Positions 28,509-38,149 are shown, counted from the stretch's first letter. The stretch: 60,621 nucleotides of DNA from Burkholderiaceae bacterium (GCA_013360485.1 JABWBN010000002.1:1-60621); one strand, 5' to 3'. Notes: a model not told the origin generated them from the sequence alone. Translations and numbers: made by a program.

Positions 28509-28587
28509 GCCCCGGATTGTCCCATCCGGGGCTTTCAGGAACCTGTGCGCCTGTGCAGTGGCAGTGCGCGCAGATGCCGTGCGCTGC

Positions 28588-29358
28588 TCAGCGCTTGCGC
28601 ACTGTGCCACTGCCCGCGATGGATGTCTTCACCTGCGGATCGCCGCGGTAGGTGATGTCGCCGGCGCCGGCAATCGAGACGTTCAGGGTCTTCAGCGCCT
28701 GAACGGCGGCATCACCCGAACCGGCGATGCTGATCGCCACATCATCGGCCCGTAGATCCTCGGTGCGCACGTCGCCGCTACCGGAGACGCCGATCTTCAG
28801 GCGTTCGACTTGGCCAGCCGCCTTGAAGTCGCCCGACCCGGCGATCTTGACTTGCAGGTCCTGGCCCGTCAGCCCCTTGAGCATCACGTCGCCGGAACCG
28901 GCGATCGCAACTCTCAATGCGGCGCTTTCCAAAGGCTCCACCACGATATCGCTGGACCCGGCACTGGAAACGGAGGTCAGTCGCTGTACGGTGACGTCGA
29001 CCTGGGGTGTGGACTTCACGCGGGCGCGCGTGCCCTTCTTCCAGCGGATGACCAGCGTGGGGCGGTCGTCGCGGTTCTCGACCACCGTCTCGAGCAGTGG
29101 CATCAGTTCGGACTGCGCTCGCACCTGCACCTGCTCCTGCGCACCCTGGCTGATGTGCAGGTCGATTCCGCCGGTCACGGCCACGGCTTCGAAGCCAGCG
29201 ACCGACCGCGACTCGGTGACCACGCTGCCTCGCGCCTGAACGGCAGTGTCTTCGGCGGCGCGCGCGCTTCCGGGCCAGGCCGTCAAAGCGCCCGCAACCA
29301 ACGCGGCGGCAAAAGCCAAGCCCAGTACGGTGTCCAGCCATCGCATCATGCGGTTCAT
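28588..29358 (-). CDS. DUF2807 (head GIN domain) secreted protein
   Basis: A 256-aa exported protein started at 29358 (MNRMMRWLDTVLG), with GGGAG upstream and a signal peptide ending near SARA-AEDT. The mature part is a repetitive beta structure: a motif of the form x(I/V)AGSGDxxxxxL occurs about six times (VAIAGSGDVMLKG, VKIAGSGDFKAAG, IGVSGSGDVRTED, ISIAGSGDAAVQA, VSIAGAGDITYRG, TSIAGSGTVRKR). This is the putative auto-transporter adhesin head GIN fold (DUF2807). Location is periplasm or outer surface; function unknown. Confidence 0.85.
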   Translation of the reverse strand: MNRMMRWLDTVLGLAFAAALVAGALTAWPGSARAAEDTAVQARGSVVTESRSVAGFEAVAVTGGIDLHISQGAQEQVQVRAQSELMPLLETVVENRDDRPTLVIRWKKGTRARVKSTPQVDVTVQRLTSVSSAGSSDIVVEPLESAALRVAIAGSGDVMLKGLTGQDLQVKIAGSGDFKAAGQVERLKIGVSGSGDVRTEDLRADDVAISIAGSGDAAVQALKTLNVSIAGAGDITYRGDPQVKTSIAGSGTVRKR

Positions 29359-29504
29359 CGGGTGCTCCCGTTCCATGTCGTCGGGCCGCATGATGCGGTG
29401 CGGTCGGCACGGAAGCAAGCCACGGGCGACGAACCTCGCGCAGCGCGCGACAGGAGGTAGCGGCGCGCGACAGTCTGCGGGCGGCGTCTGTGGGCCAGGG
29501 GTCG

Positions 29505-29990
29505 TCAGGGGGGTGGGCGTCGCCGAGGTGGCGCCGTGGCTGACTTCACGTCACCCTGGTCTGCGGATCGGCGGCTCGAAGCCTCGCCCTGGGACGCCTT
29601 GTGCTTCTCGCTCGGCTTGCCGCCGGGCTTGTCGGTTGTGGGCTCTGCAGCAGAACCGTCTTCACCGCCCATTTCGGCCGTCGGTGTGGATCGCACAGCG
29701 ACGCGTGCGTCTGGATCGAGCTGCGGCACCACCGGCTCGAGTTTGTTCTCGATCATGTACTCGTTCATCTCGCGCCAGCCGCTGTAGATCGCGGCGCGAT
29801 CGGCCTTGCGATTGAGAACGTAGCAGTCCTCGATCGCCCTGCCCGCATGCCGGCACGCACCGCCGATCGCCTTGCCATCGGCTTCCCTGCGGGCAGCCAC
29901 GGCCGACGCCGACTCGATGCCGAGCTGGTCGCAACCCGACAGGGCCAGCAGGGCACTGGCCAGCAACAAGGCGTAGGTTGAGCGGCACAT
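29505..29990 (-). CDS. Lipoprotein of unknown function
   Basis: A 161-aa probable lipoprotein with lipobox LALSGC (Cys20) after a short hydrophobic signal. The mature part has ACRHAGRAIEDCYVLNRKADRAAIYSGWREMNEYMIENKL, whose two cysteines may form a disulfide, and a charged, Pro/Lys-rich low-complexity tail ending RRRPPP. The first half resembles a conserved Burkholderiales lipoprotein family. The tail is probably disordered. It lies downstream of htpX in reverse order, separated by 54 bases. Confidence 0.75.
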   Translation of the reverse strand: MCRSTYALLLASALLALSGCDQLGIESASAVAARREADGKAIGGACRHAGRAIEDCYVLNRKADRAAIYSGWREMNEYMIENKLEPVVPQLDPDARVAVRSTPTAEMGGEDGSAAEPTTDKPGGKPSEKHKASQGEASSRRSADQGDVKSATAPPRRRPPP

Positions 29991-30044
29991 GACGGGGTTA
30001 TCGGCCGCGCGCGACCCGGCTTGAGCGCAGGGCGCTGTCGGGGC

Positions 30045-30896
30045 TCAGCCGCGTCCGACGGCCATCTGCAGCAGACGCTCGACGCGCTCCTCGGTCGATG
30101 GGTGTGTCGAGAACAGCGATCGCAAGCCACCAGCGGACAACGGATTCATGATCATCATCTGGGCCGTTTCAGGGTGACGCTCGGCACCTGCCATCGGGAT
30201 GCCCTGCGCGTGGCGCTGGATCTTCTGCAGCGCACTGGCGAGCGCCTGCGGGTCACCGCTGATCTGCGCGCCGCCGCGATCGGCCTCGAACTCCCGCGAG
30301 CGGCTGATCGCCATCTGGATGAGGCTGGCAGCCAGCGGGGCCAGGATGGCCACGAGCAACCCGGCTATCGGGTTCGCGGGCCGGCCCTCGGCGTCGCGGC
30401 CGCCGAACATCATGCCGAAATTGGCCAGCATGCCGATGGCGCCTGCCATGGTGGCGCTGATGGTCGAGATGAGGATGTCCCGGTGGCGCACATGCGCCAA
30501 CTCGTGGGCCATGACACCGCGCACCTCGCGCTCGGTGAGCGCGCGGACCAGCCCTGTCGTTGCCGCCACTGCGGCGTGATCGGGGTTGCGGCCCGTGGCA
30601 AACGCGTTGGGCGCTGCCTCGTCGATCAGGTAGACGCGTGGCATGGGCAGGCCGGCCCGGTCGGCCAGCTCGCGCACCATGCGCACGAACTGCGGTGCGG
30701 TCCGCTCATCGACCTCCTGGGCGTTGTACATCCGCAGCACGATTCGGTCGCTGAACCAGTAGCTGAAGAAGTTCATCGCCAGGGCGACGACCAACGCCAG
30801 CCACATGCCCGACGTACCGCCGAGCATCTGGCCGATGAACATGAACAGCGCCGTGATCGCGGCCATCAGGACCGCGGTCTTCAGCATGTTGAACAT
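30045..30896 (-). CDS. htpX: Membrane protease HtpX
   Basis: Zinc metalloprotease of the inner membrane that degrades misfolded membrane proteins, often heat- or Cpx-controlled. The 283 aa have two N-terminal membrane helices (about 6-24 and 31-48), the HExxH motif His131-Glu132-x-x-His135 ([12 protein letters not shown]), two further helices, and the third zinc ligand in [11 protein letters not shown]. The start at 30896 ([13 protein letters not shown]) has GGAGG upstream. It precedes the lipoprotein on the same strand and follows fmt by 68 bases. Confidence 0.95.
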   Translation of the reverse strand: MFNMLKTAVLMAAITALFMFIGQMLGGTSGMWLALVVALAMNFFSYWFSDRIVLRMYNAQEVDERTAPQFVRMVRELADRAGLPMPRVYLIDEAAPNAFATGRNPDHAAVAATTGLVRALTEREVRGVMAHELAHVRHRDILISTISATMAGAIGMLANFGMMFGGRDAEGRPANPIAGLLVAILAPLAASLIQMAISRSREFEADRGGAQISGDPQALASALQKIQRHAQGIPMAGAERHPETAQMMIMNPLSAGGLRSLFSTHPSTEERVERLLQMAVGRG

Positions 30897-30964
30897 GGTG
30901 TGGGATCCTCCTGGGCCGTGAAAGGCCGGTACCAGTGCCCGAAGTGGCGCTGGAAAGTCGAAGT

Positions 30965-31930
30965 TCAAGCTGGCGTGGCTGGCGCCTCTGCCGCCAACCG
31001 CGTGCCCGTCAGTTCGCCATGGGCCGCCAGCCATGCCGCGGCATCCATGCGGCGCCCACCGGGGCTTTGGAGCTGCAGCAACTCAAGCGCGCCGTCGGCG
31101 CAGGCCACCGTGAACGTCTTCCCGTGGGCCTGCAGGACCTGGCCCGGGACGCCGCGCAACTCGGGACGCACGCGAGCACGCCAGGCCTTGACCGGCTGAC
31201 CGTTGAGCATGAAGTGTGCGCCCGGAAACGGGTCGAACGCCCGCATCCGGCGTTCCAGCACCGCTGCCGGGCAGTTCCAGTCCAACCGGGCTTCGGCCTT
31301 CTCGATCTTTCGGGCGTAGGTGACACCTTCAAGCGGCTGTGGCGTGTACGTCCAGGTGCCGCCGGTCAGTGCCTGAGCCGCCATCTGGCCGCCAAGCGCG
31401 GCAAGTCGATCGTGCAGCGAGCCGGTCGTGTCGTCTGGTCGGATCTCCAGCCGGTGCGACAGCACCATGTCGCCGGTGTCCAGCCCCTCGTTCATCTGCA
31501 TCAGCGTGACCCCGGTGGTCGAGTCGCCGGCCTCGATGGCACGGTGGATGGGCGCGGCGCCGCGCCAACGTGGCAGCAGCGAAGCGTGGATGTTCAGGCA
31601 ACCGAGCGGCGGCAGGTCGAGCGTCCAGCGCGGCAGGATGAGCCCGTAGGCGGCGACCACCAGACATTCGATACCCGCTGCTTGAAGGGCGTCGCGGGCC
31701 TGCTTTGCGTCTTCGGGGGTGCGACCGTCCAGGCGCAGGCTGCGCGGTTGCGCCACCGGCAATCCGTGCGCCAGCGCCCACGCTTTGACCGGCGAAGCCT
31801 GCAGCTTCAGTCCGCGCCCGGCTGGCCGATCGGGCTGCGTCAACACGAGCGCGATGTCATGGCCGGCCGCATGCAGGGCGCGCAGCGCGGTGGCGGCAAA
31901 TTCCGGGGTGCCGGCAAAGGCGATGCGCAT
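30965..31930 (-). CDS. fmt: Methionyl-tRNA formyltransferase
   Basis: Formylates initiator Met-tRNA using 10-formyl-THF. The 321-aa protein starts [16 protein letters not shown] and includes the cofactor/catalytic block [40 protein letters not shown], and a C-terminal OB-like tRNA domain (about 210-315). It follows def with a 26-base gap; the pair performs formylation and deformylation and is normally cotranscribed. Confidence 0.97.
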   Translation of the reverse strand: MRIAFAGTPEFAATALRALHAAGHDIALVLTQPDRPAGRGLKLQASPVKAWALAHGLPVAQPRSLRLDGRTPEDAKQARDALQAAGIECLVVAAYGLILPRWTLDLPPLGCLNIHASLLPRWRGAAPIHRAIEAGDSTTGVTLMQMNEGLDTGDMVLSHRLEIRPDDTTGSLHDRLAALGGQMAAQALTGGTWTYTPQPLEGVTYARKIEKAEARLDWNCPAAVLERRMRAFDPFPGAHFMLNGQPVKAWRARVRPELRGVPGQVLQAHGKTFTVACADGALELLQLQSPGGRRMDAAAWLAAHGELTGTRLAAEAPATPA

Positions 31931-31956
31931 GGTGGGCAGAGGCAAGCGCCAATGTA

Positions 31957-32481
31957 TCAGCGGCGGGCCGATGCCGGCTGCTCTTCGCGGGCCTTCTTGA
32001 GCAACTTGGTGCGGATGCGGTCGCGCTTGAGCGGGCTCAGGTACTCGACGAACACCTTGCCCAGCAGGTGATCCATCTCATGTTGCACGCACACGGCGGT
32101 CAGCCCCTCGGCCTCCAGCTCGAATGGCTGGCCCTCGCGGTCCAGCGCGCGAACCGTCACACGGGCATGCCTCTGAACCCGGTCGTAGATGGCCGGTACC
32201 GACAGGCAGCCCTCGTCGCCCACGTGCATTTCGTCGCTGCGCGCGATGATTTCGGGGTTGATCAACACCATCGGGCGATTGCGCTCTTCCGATACGTCCA
32301 TCACGATGACCTGCTGATGAATATCCACCTGGGTGGCCGCCAAGCCGATGCCTTCGGCGGCGTACATGGTCTCGATCATGTCCGCCACCAGTTGGCGCAC
32401 GCGTGCATCGACCTGCGCCACGGGCCTGGCCACGGTGTGCAGGCGGGGGTCGGGATAGCGAAGGATGGGCAGCAGAGACAT
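31957..32481 (-). CDS. def: Peptide deformylase
   Basis: Fe/Zn hydrolase that removes the N-formyl group from nascent proteins. The 174-aa protein carries all three motifs: GIGLAATQ (44-51), EGCLSVP with metal ligand Cys92, and HEMDH with His134, Glu135 and His138. Length is typical. It heads the leftward def-fmt pair and diverges from the LysM gene across 243 bases that carry an inverted repeat. Confidence 0.97.
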   Translation of the reverse strand: MSLLPILRYPDPRLHTVARPVAQVDARVRQLVADMIETMYAAEGIGLAATQVDIHQQVIVMDVSEERNRPMVLINPEIIARSDEMHVGDEGCLSVPAIYDRVQRHARVTVRALDREGQPFELEAEGLTAVCVQHEMDHLLGKVFVEYLSPLKRDRIRTKLLKKAREEQPASARR

Positions 32482-32533
32482 GTCAACCGGCCGTGTCAGT
32501 GAACGGACACAAGCCGCAACAGTTGTGGATCGT

Positions 32534-32597
32534 TCGCAACGAAACCGGCTTAGAAGCCACCCGAAACGGCGGGCGCGCAGACTGCTTTTCGTTGCGA
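32534..32597. promoter_or_regulatory. 11-bp inverted repeat in the def / LysM divergent region
   Basis: Arms TCGCAACGAAA (32534-32544) and TTTCGTTGCGA (32587-32597) are perfect reverse complements separated by 42 bases. The spacer itself contains a small palindrome GGCTT-ag-AAGCC (32547-32558). The core CGTTGCGA occurs a third time at 32651-32658. Placement between two divergently transcribed genes suggests a shared regulator site or a large RNA hairpin. No known consensus is recognised. Confidence 0.45.
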
Positions 32598-32724
32598 TAT
32601 CAAGGGTTTACCGGCAGAATCTGCGATGTAGCATGAGCTTTGACCGATCACGTTGCGAAGACCGGCCGTCGCAGGCGCTGCCTGGGGCATGATTGTCGCA
32701 TCACGCTAGCTGGAGACCGACCAC

Positions 32725-33912
32725 ATGAGTTCAAGCCAGTTCCGCCAACAAGGCGACCGCCGGATCTGGCCCCTGATGGTGGCCGCGGCCATGATCGGCG
32801 GCCTCGGGGTGGCCTCTGCGGCGGATCTGACCGTCACGCCGGAGCAGCGCTCCACGGCAGAGCGGGTCGCCCAGTCGGGCGTGTCGTTGTCCGAACTTGC
32901 ACCCAATGCCCCTGACTCCCATACCGTCCAGCGCGGTGACACGCTCTGGGACATTTCCAAGCTCTTTCTGAAGAGCCCGTGGCGGTGGCCCGAGCTGTGG
33001 GGCATGAACCGCGACCAGATCCGCAATCCGCACCTGATCTACCCGGGCCAATTGCTCGTGCTGACCAAAGTGGATGGTCGCGCCATGTTGCGTGTCGGTC
33101 AGCAGGTGCTGGCGCCTGGCGAAGCACCGAAGAACACGGTCAAGCTCTCGCCACGCATTCGCAGCCAGGTGCTCGACAGCGGCGCCATTTCGTCGATCCC
33201 GCTGCAGATCATTGGTCCGTTCCTCAACGAGGCCATCATCCTGAATGCGGACGAACTGGCCAGCGCGCCGCGCATTGTTGCCACTCAGGAGGGCCGGGTG
33301 ATGGTCTCTCGTGGCGAAACCGCTTATGTGCGCGGTGACCTCAAGGGCGCGCGCGCATTCCGCCTTTTCCGCGAGAGCAAGCCCCTGCTCGACCCCGAAA
33401 CCTCCACTGTGCTGGGGTTCGAAGCACAGTTCGTGGGTACGGCGGAGTTCACCCGCGCTGGCGAGATGCGAACCACCGCAGACGGCAAGGCAGCCGCCGA
33501 GGTTCCAGCCAGCTTTGTCGTCACCGGCACGCGGCTGGATGCCGGTGTCGGTGATCGCCTGGCGCCGGTTCCGCAGCGCGACTTCAGTGCTTATGCACCG
33601 CATCCGCCTTCGCAGCCGATCATGGGCCAGATCATCTCGATCTACGGCGAAGCGCTGACCGGCGGCCAGAACCAGATCGTCTCCATCAACCGGGGCGCGC
33701 GACAGGGCGTCGAGCGCGGCCATGTTCTGGCACTGTGGCGCGACGGTGCGCTCACGGTTGACAAGACCGACGAGCGCAAGTCGGCGATCAAGCTGCCCGA
33801 CGAGCGGATCGGGTTGCTCTTCGTATTCAGGGTGTTCGACAACGTCTCGTACGCCTTGATCGTGTCGGCGCTTGACCCGGTTCATCGCGGCGACCGTTTC
33901 ACCCAGCCCTGA
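32725..33912 (+). CDS. LysM peptidoglycan-binding secreted protein
   Basis: A 395-aa protein with a signal peptide (residues 1-33, ending GLGVASA-AD). The LysM domain is at about 65-115, with HTVQRGDTLWDISKLFLKSPWRWPELWGMN and PHLIYPGQLLVL. The rest (about 115-395) is beta-rich with no enzymatic motif, but is conserved in betaproteobacterial proteins encoded next to dprA. It probably binds cell-wall glycan. TGGAG lies nine bases before the ATG. It heads the rightward LysM-dprA-smg series. Confidence 0.88.
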   Translation: MSSSQFRQQGDRRIWPLMVAAAMIGGLGVASAADLTVTPEQRSTAERVAQSGVSLSELAPNAPDSHTVQRGDTLWDISKLFLKSPWRWPELWGMNRDQIRNPHLIYPGQLLVLTKVDGRAMLRVGQQVLAPGEAPKNTVKLSPRIRSQVLDSGAISSIPLQIIGPFLNEAIILNADELASAPRIVATQEGRVMVSRGETAYVRGDLKGARAFRLFRESKPLLDPETSTVLGFEAQFVGTAEFTRAGEMRTTADGKAAAEVPASFVVTGTRLDAGVGDRLAPVPQRDFSAYAPHPPSQPIMGQIISIYGEALTGGQNQIVSINRGARQGVERGHVLALWRDGALTVDKTDERKSAIKLPDERIGLLFVFRVFDNVSYALIVSALDPVHRGDRFTQP

Positions 33913-33992
33913 CGGGCCATCGTCGTTCGAGCGCCCGTCCACCGGCACTTGCCGGACCTCGGGCGTGCCGAGCGGCGTGCATCGAGTGTTTC

Positions 33993-35165
33993 ATGGACCG
34001 CGCCGAACTGGGCAGCTGGTTGCGCTTGCTGGGCTGTCCCGGGGTCGGGCGTCGGGCCGCACGTCGCGTGATCGCGCGCTTGGGCTTCCCGGGCGCCGTT
34101 GCCACGGCCGATCCGGCGGTGCTGGTCCAGCTTGTCGGTGAACCAGCGGCAACCGCATTGCGCTCCCCGATGCCAGATGTCGAGGAGCTCCTCGAACGCA
34201 CGCTGGAGTGGCTGGACGGCGGCCGCTTGCGGGCGGTGGTGGCGCTGGGTGATCTGGCGTATAGCCCCTTGTTGGTCGAGACGGCCGATCCGCCCCTGCT
34301 GTTGTATGCGCAGGGCCGTCTGGACTTGCTCCGTTCGGAGTCGGTGGCGGTCGTGGGCAGTCGGCGTCCCACGCCGCAAGGCCTCGACACGGCACGGCAG
34401 CTTGCGCGCGAATTGAGCGAGCGCGGCTGGACGGTGGTCTCCGGCCTCGCGGCAGGCATCGACGGTGCCGCGCACGTTGGTGGCCTCGAGGGCAAGGCGG
34501 GGACGATCGCGGTTGTCGGCACCGGATTGGATCAGGTCTACCCGCGCCGGCATGTGGAACTGGCCCGCCGCATCGAAGCCGAAGGTTTGATGCTCAGCGA
34601 GTACCCCATCGGCACTCCGCCACTGCCGCCGAACTTCCCGCAGCGCAACCGCATCATTGCCGGCCTGGCCAGGGGGACGCTGGTCGTCGAGGCGGCCATG
34701 CGGTCGGGCTCACTGATCACGGCGCGCCTTGCGGCCGAAGCCGGCCGCGATGTTCTGGCCGTGCCGGGGTCGATACGCGCCGATCAATCGCGCGGTTGCC
34801 ACGCACTCATTCGCGACGGCGCCGCATTGGTCGAGTCGGTGGACGACATCCTGGCGGCGATCCAGCCGTGGGCCCAGTCCGATGGTGCTGGTTCGGTCGC
34901 GTCGCGCGGCGGCTCGTCCGAAACGTCCCGCAGCCGGGCAACGGGTCCTGGTTGTGTGCACGCCGAAGTGCCAGCTGTCGATTCCACCAGCGAGGCCGAC
35001 CCGATCTTGCGCGCGCTCGGCTATGACCCGGTCGATCTGGACACCCTGATGGCACGCAGCGGCCACCCTGCAGCCGACATCAATGCCCGACTCATCGAAC
35101 TGGAGTTCGAAGGGCAGGTCGCTCGCTTGCCAGGAGGGCGGTATCAACGCCGCGGCCTGGGTTGA
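33993..35165 (+). CDS. dprA: DNA-processing protein DprA
   Basis: Binds incoming single-stranded DNA and loads RecA during natural transformation; it is widespread also in species not known to transform. The 390-aa protein has an N-terminal SAM/HhH-like region (LRLLGCPGVGRRAARRVIARLG) and a Rossmann core with VVGSRRPTPQGLD, VVSGLAAGIDGAAH, PPLPPNFPQRNRIIAGL and GSLITARLAAEAGRDVLAVPGS. The C-terminal winged helix (about 335-388) includes LGYDPVDLDTLMARSG. No clear ribosome-binding site precedes the ATG; it lies 80 bases after the LysM gene. Confidence 0.96.
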   Translation: MDRAELGSWLRLLGCPGVGRRAARRVIARLGFPGAVATADPAVLVQLVGEPAATALRSPMPDVEELLERTLEWLDGGRLRAVVALGDLAYSPLLVETADPPLLLYAQGRLDLLRSESVAVVGSRRPTPQGLDTARQLARELSERGWTVVSGLAAGIDGAAHVGGLEGKAGTIAVVGTGLDQVYPRRHVELARRIEAEGLMLSEYPIGTPPLPPNFPQRNRIIAGLARGTLVVEAAMRSGSLITARLAAEAGRDVLAVPGSIRADQSRGCHALIRDGAALVESVDDILAAIQPWAQSDGAGSVASRGGSSETSRSRATGPGCVHAEVPAVDSTSEADPILRALGYDPVDLDTLMARSGHPAADINARLIELEFEGQVARLPGGRYQRRGLG

Positions 35166-35258
35166 GACGTCATGAAAGTATGCGCTTACTCACTTAATGC
35201 CTTACCGATCGGAAGCGCGCCTGAGGCAGATCCGTCGAACTGATGAGACGGCGTGCGG

Positions 35259-35264
35259 TATAGT
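35259..35264 (+). promoter_or_regulatory. -10 box TATAGT six bases before the smg ATG
   Basis: TATAGT, then gccacg, then ATG. The predicted transcription start coincides with the start codon, and there is no Shine-Dalgarno. The -35 is not recognisable. Confidence 0.45.
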
Positions 35265-35270
35265 GCCACG

Positions 35271-35723
35271 ATGTTCGAAGTGCTCGTCTACCTCTACGAG
35301 AACTACTGGCGTCCCGACGCCTGCCCGGACCACGCGCAACTCACGCGCAAGTTGTCCGCGGTGGGTTTCGAAAGCGATGAGATCCAGGAGGCGCTGACTT
35401 GGCTCGACGGCTTGGCAGAGACGGCACAAGCCTATTCCGGCGAGCAGTCGGCCCAGAGCCTGCGGCTGTACACACCGGCCGAAATGGAGCGGCTGGGCGA
35501 GGAATCGGTCGGTTTCATCAGCTTTCTGGAGTCCGCCGGGGTGCTTCCACCGCCCATGCGCGAGATGGTGATCGACCGGGCCTCGGCCGTGGGCGAGTGC
35601 CCGCTGGCGCTGGAGGACTTGAAGGTCATCGTGCTGATGGTCTTCTGGAGCCTGGGCGAGGAGCCCGACGCGCTCATACTCGACGAGTTGTTCGTGGCCC
35701 CTGAAGAGAGGCTGATTCACTGA
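35271..35723 (+). CDS. smg: Smg family protein (DUF494)
   Basis: A 150-aa acidic, helical protein starting MFEVLVYLYENYW, the diagnostic N-terminus of the Smg/DUF494 family that sits next to dprA and topA in many proteobacteria. It also has QSLRLYTPAEMERLGEESVGFISFLE and LEDLKVIVLMVFWSLGEEPDALILDEL. Molecular role unresolved. It is separated from dprA by 105 bases that include a leaderless-type promoter. The topA gene often found downstream is absent here; a leftward DUF1631 gene follows. Confidence 0.92.
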   Translation: MFEVLVYLYENYWRPDACPDHAQLTRKLSAVGFESDEIQEALTWLDGLAETAQAYSGEQSAQSLRLYTPAEMERLGEESVGFISFLESAGVLPPPMREMVIDRASAVGECPLALEDLKVIVLMVFWSLGEEPDALILDELFVAPEERLIH

Positions 35724-35765
35724 CCCACAGCGGCAAGTCCACCCACTTTGGCAGGTGGAGGCGGA

Positions 35766-38108
35766 CTACTGCATCAGTCGTGCCGGGTCGGCGTCAATCT
35801 TGGCCAGCGCGCTGCGCGTTGCCTTTACGGTCAGTGCTTCGTCCTGCGCCGGCAGCAGCAAACCCGCCTGCAGGAACGCCGCCAGGCGCTGCTGCTGAAA
35901 CAGAACGCACCGCCCGCCTGCCGAGACGAACAGCGTGAGCTGCCGCCTCATGCCGTGCCACACGAGTTGCACGGTCTCGTTGCGACCACGGTAGTCGAGC
36001 ATGTACCAGCTGCCGACCATCAGTTCGCGCGCCCAGGACAGCATCGCCGGTGACGGCATTGAGCCGCCCTCGGAGACCACTTCGAGCTCTGAACTCTCGT
36101 GGCCGGACAAGTCGAACACCATCGACTCGTCCACCTCGATGTCCGCCGCATCAGGAAGGAGTTCCTCGAGCGTCTCGAGCCGCTCCATCAGTTCATTCAG
36201 CCGTTCGGTCGGGATCACCGCTGCCTTGGCGGTGAAGGCGGCAGCCAGGGAGTTGTTGAGTTCCTGGATGTGTTCATCCTGTCGGTCTACGCTCATGTGC
36301 GCTGCTGCCATGCCGTCGCGCAACTGCTTGAGCAGCAGCGGCAGCCGACGGATCACCTCGGCGCGCTCGTCGCGGGTCACCTTGGCGCTTGCCGACCAGA
36401 TCAGGTCGGCCGCGGCGCGCTTCATCGCCTTGGTCTCTTCGCCTTGCACGCCATAGCGCACGGCCGTGGTCGCCAGAACGTCGGCCCAGACCTGGAACAG
36501 GAACTGGCGTACGCCTTCCTGAACCGGCACTTCATTGAGCATCCGGCGCAACTCGATCGTGTACTGGATGGCGAGGGTTTCGCGTTGCTCGACCTGCTGC
36601 GCCAGCGACACGCCTTTGCGGGTTGCCTCGTTCTCGTTGCGGAAGTAGTGCTCCAGGAACTTCTCGAACTCGCCGAGCACGGTCTGGAACACGCGGCGCC
36701 CGGTATCCGGGTAAGCCTCGACCACCTGGACGACGCGCTTGATTTCCTTCTCCAGCGTATCGCCCACGGCCTCGGCCGCACTGTCGAACCCCATCACGCA
36801 TGCGCCCATGCGGTCGATCAGCCGACGGGCCGGGTGGTCGATCGTGGCGAAGAAGTCGGGCTCCGAAACGGCGACCCGCAACACCGGCATCTGCAGTCGC
36901 GCGAACCACACCCGCACGGCCGCAGGTATGCGCTCTTCGGTCAGGATGCTCTGGAACATCATCGCGACGATCTCGATGATGGCCCGTTCCGCCGGCGTGT
37001 TGGCGGCATGTTTGAGCGCCTGTTTGCGCAGATGGAGGTCGTCCACCAGCATGGGCGTGGTGACCTGCGCAGCGGCACCTTGCGGCGTGGTCGCCAAACG
37101 CTGCCGTATGCTGTCTTGCGCCACTTCGATGGCCCGTGACAACCGGGGTGTGACTGCGGCCGGGGCCCGCGTCGTATCGGCAAAGCCCGGCAACTGGCGA
37201 CCCACCAGTTTGTTCAGCCGGCCCAGTACGGCTTCGGCGTGCTCACTGCCGCGTACCAGCGGGGCTGCGCGCGTCATCATGCGCGTCTCATCGCCTACCC
37301 CGGCGCTGAGTGCACCGGGGCCGCTGACGCCAGCGATCGTGGCGCCAGCCGCGGGCTGCCCGGTCGCGCCGGTCGGCCGACCGCTCGCGCTGACAGTGGC
37401 GGGCCGGCCGGGTGTCGTCGGCAGCGCCGCGCCGCTGACATCCCGATTTCGGCGGATGAAGGGCCGCAAGTCGACCTCGGGCATCACTTGCTGGCCGACG
37501 AGCCAGCGATTGGTCTCGTGATAGGCCTCCTCGGCCAGCGCAGCGAACTCCTCGTGCAGCCAGGCTTGGGCCTCCCGCCAATCTTCCGAACGCAAGCCGG
37601 CGACCCGCCAAGCATCGAGCACCACGCGGGCCAGCACGTGGGCTCGCAGCATGTCATGGGTGTCGAGTTCATGGCGCTGTTCGAGCATGGCCACGCGCGA
37701 GCGCAGGTCAGAGAACTCCCAGGATGCGCGGTCCATGATGGCCAGCGCCAACCGGCTCGTGAGGATTTCGCGGTCTATCGTGTCGTCATCGACGAGGGAC
37801 AGGTTCTTGTCCGACGCGCTGCCCGGTCGGGGAAGGTCTCCGGGCTGCACGGCGGAACCCAGGCCCTGCGTGAGCACATGCTGCAGACCCTCGCTCATGC
37901 CGTTGAGCCATACACGCGCGGACTTCTGCAGGCCTTGCACCAGATCCCGTCGCCGTTGCGCAACCTGGAATTCGGCCGGCTTGGCCAGCGCGGCCTGGGC
38001 GCTGCCCACGACCTGGCGCACCAGGCCAGGCAAACCCTTGACCAGCTCGTCGGTGTACAGGCGGCGCGCCTGACTGGCGAGCTGGCTGGCTTGGGCGCTG
38101 GTCGCCAT
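35766..38108 (-). CDS. DUF1631 family protein
   Basis: Large soluble, mostly helical protein, 780 aa, of the DUF1631 family common in Burkholderiales and sometimes mislabelled thymidine phosphorylase. No signal peptide or membrane helix. Recognisable stretches include NLSLVDDDTIDREILTSRLA near residue 105 and VRVWFARLQMPVLRVAVSEPDFFATIDHPARRLIDRMG near 400. The C-terminal part (WYMLDYRGRNETVQLVWHGMRRQLTLFVSAGG) resembles a PilZ-like beta barrel, but the RxxxR motif for c-di-GMP is not clear. It converges on smg and follows secF. Function unknown. Confidence 0.85.
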   Translation of the reverse strand: MATSAQASQLASQARRLYTDELVKGLPGLVRQVVGSAQAALAKPAEFQVAQRRRDLVQGLQKSARVWLNGMSEGLQHVLTQGLGSAVQPGDLPRPGSASDKNLSLVDDDTIDREILTSRLALAIMDRASWEFSDLRSRVAMLEQRHELDTHDMLRAHVLARVVLDAWRVAGLRSEDWREAQAWLHEEFAALAEEAYHETNRWLVGQQVMPEVDLRPFIRRNRDVSGAALPTTPGRPATVSASGRPTGATGQPAAGATIAGVSGPGALSAGVGDETRMMTRAAPLVRGSEHAEAVLGRLNKLVGRQLPGFADTTRAPAAVTPRLSRAIEVAQDSIRQRLATTPQGAAAQVTTPMLVDDLHLRKQALKHAANTPAERAIIEIVAMMFQSILTEERIPAAVRVWFARLQMPVLRVAVSEPDFFATIDHPARRLIDRMGACVMGFDSAAEAVGDTLEKEIKRVVQVVEAYPDTGRRVFQTVLGEFEKFLEHYFRNENEATRKGVSLAQQVEQRETLAIQYTIELRRMLNEVPVQEGVRQFLFQVWADVLATTAVRYGVQGEETKAMKRAAADLIWSASAKVTRDERAEVIRRLPLLLKQLRDGMAAAHMSVDRQDEHIQELNNSLAAAFTAKAAVIPTERLNELMERLETLEELLPDAADIEVDESMVFDLSGHESSELEVVSEGGSMPSPAMLSWARELMVGSWYMLDYRGRNETVQLVWHGMRRQLTLFVSAGGRCVLFQQQRLAAFLQAGLLLPAQDEALTVKATRSALAKIDADPARLMQ

Positions 38109-38149
38109 GTGCGGGGTGCGTAGGTGCCGGTCGTGCAGGAATGCCTACT

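Noticed and set aside
29443-29473. Direct repeat GCGCGCGACAG, two copies 20 bases apart, upstream of the DUF2807 gene
   Set aside because: Low-complexity GC words are frequent here. There is no palindrome or promoter link and only two copies.
32524-32532. TGTGGATCG resembling a DnaA box (TGTGGATAA on this strand)
   Set aside because: Two of nine positions differ, no second box is nearby, and there is no A+T-rich unwinding region or dnaA/gidA context.
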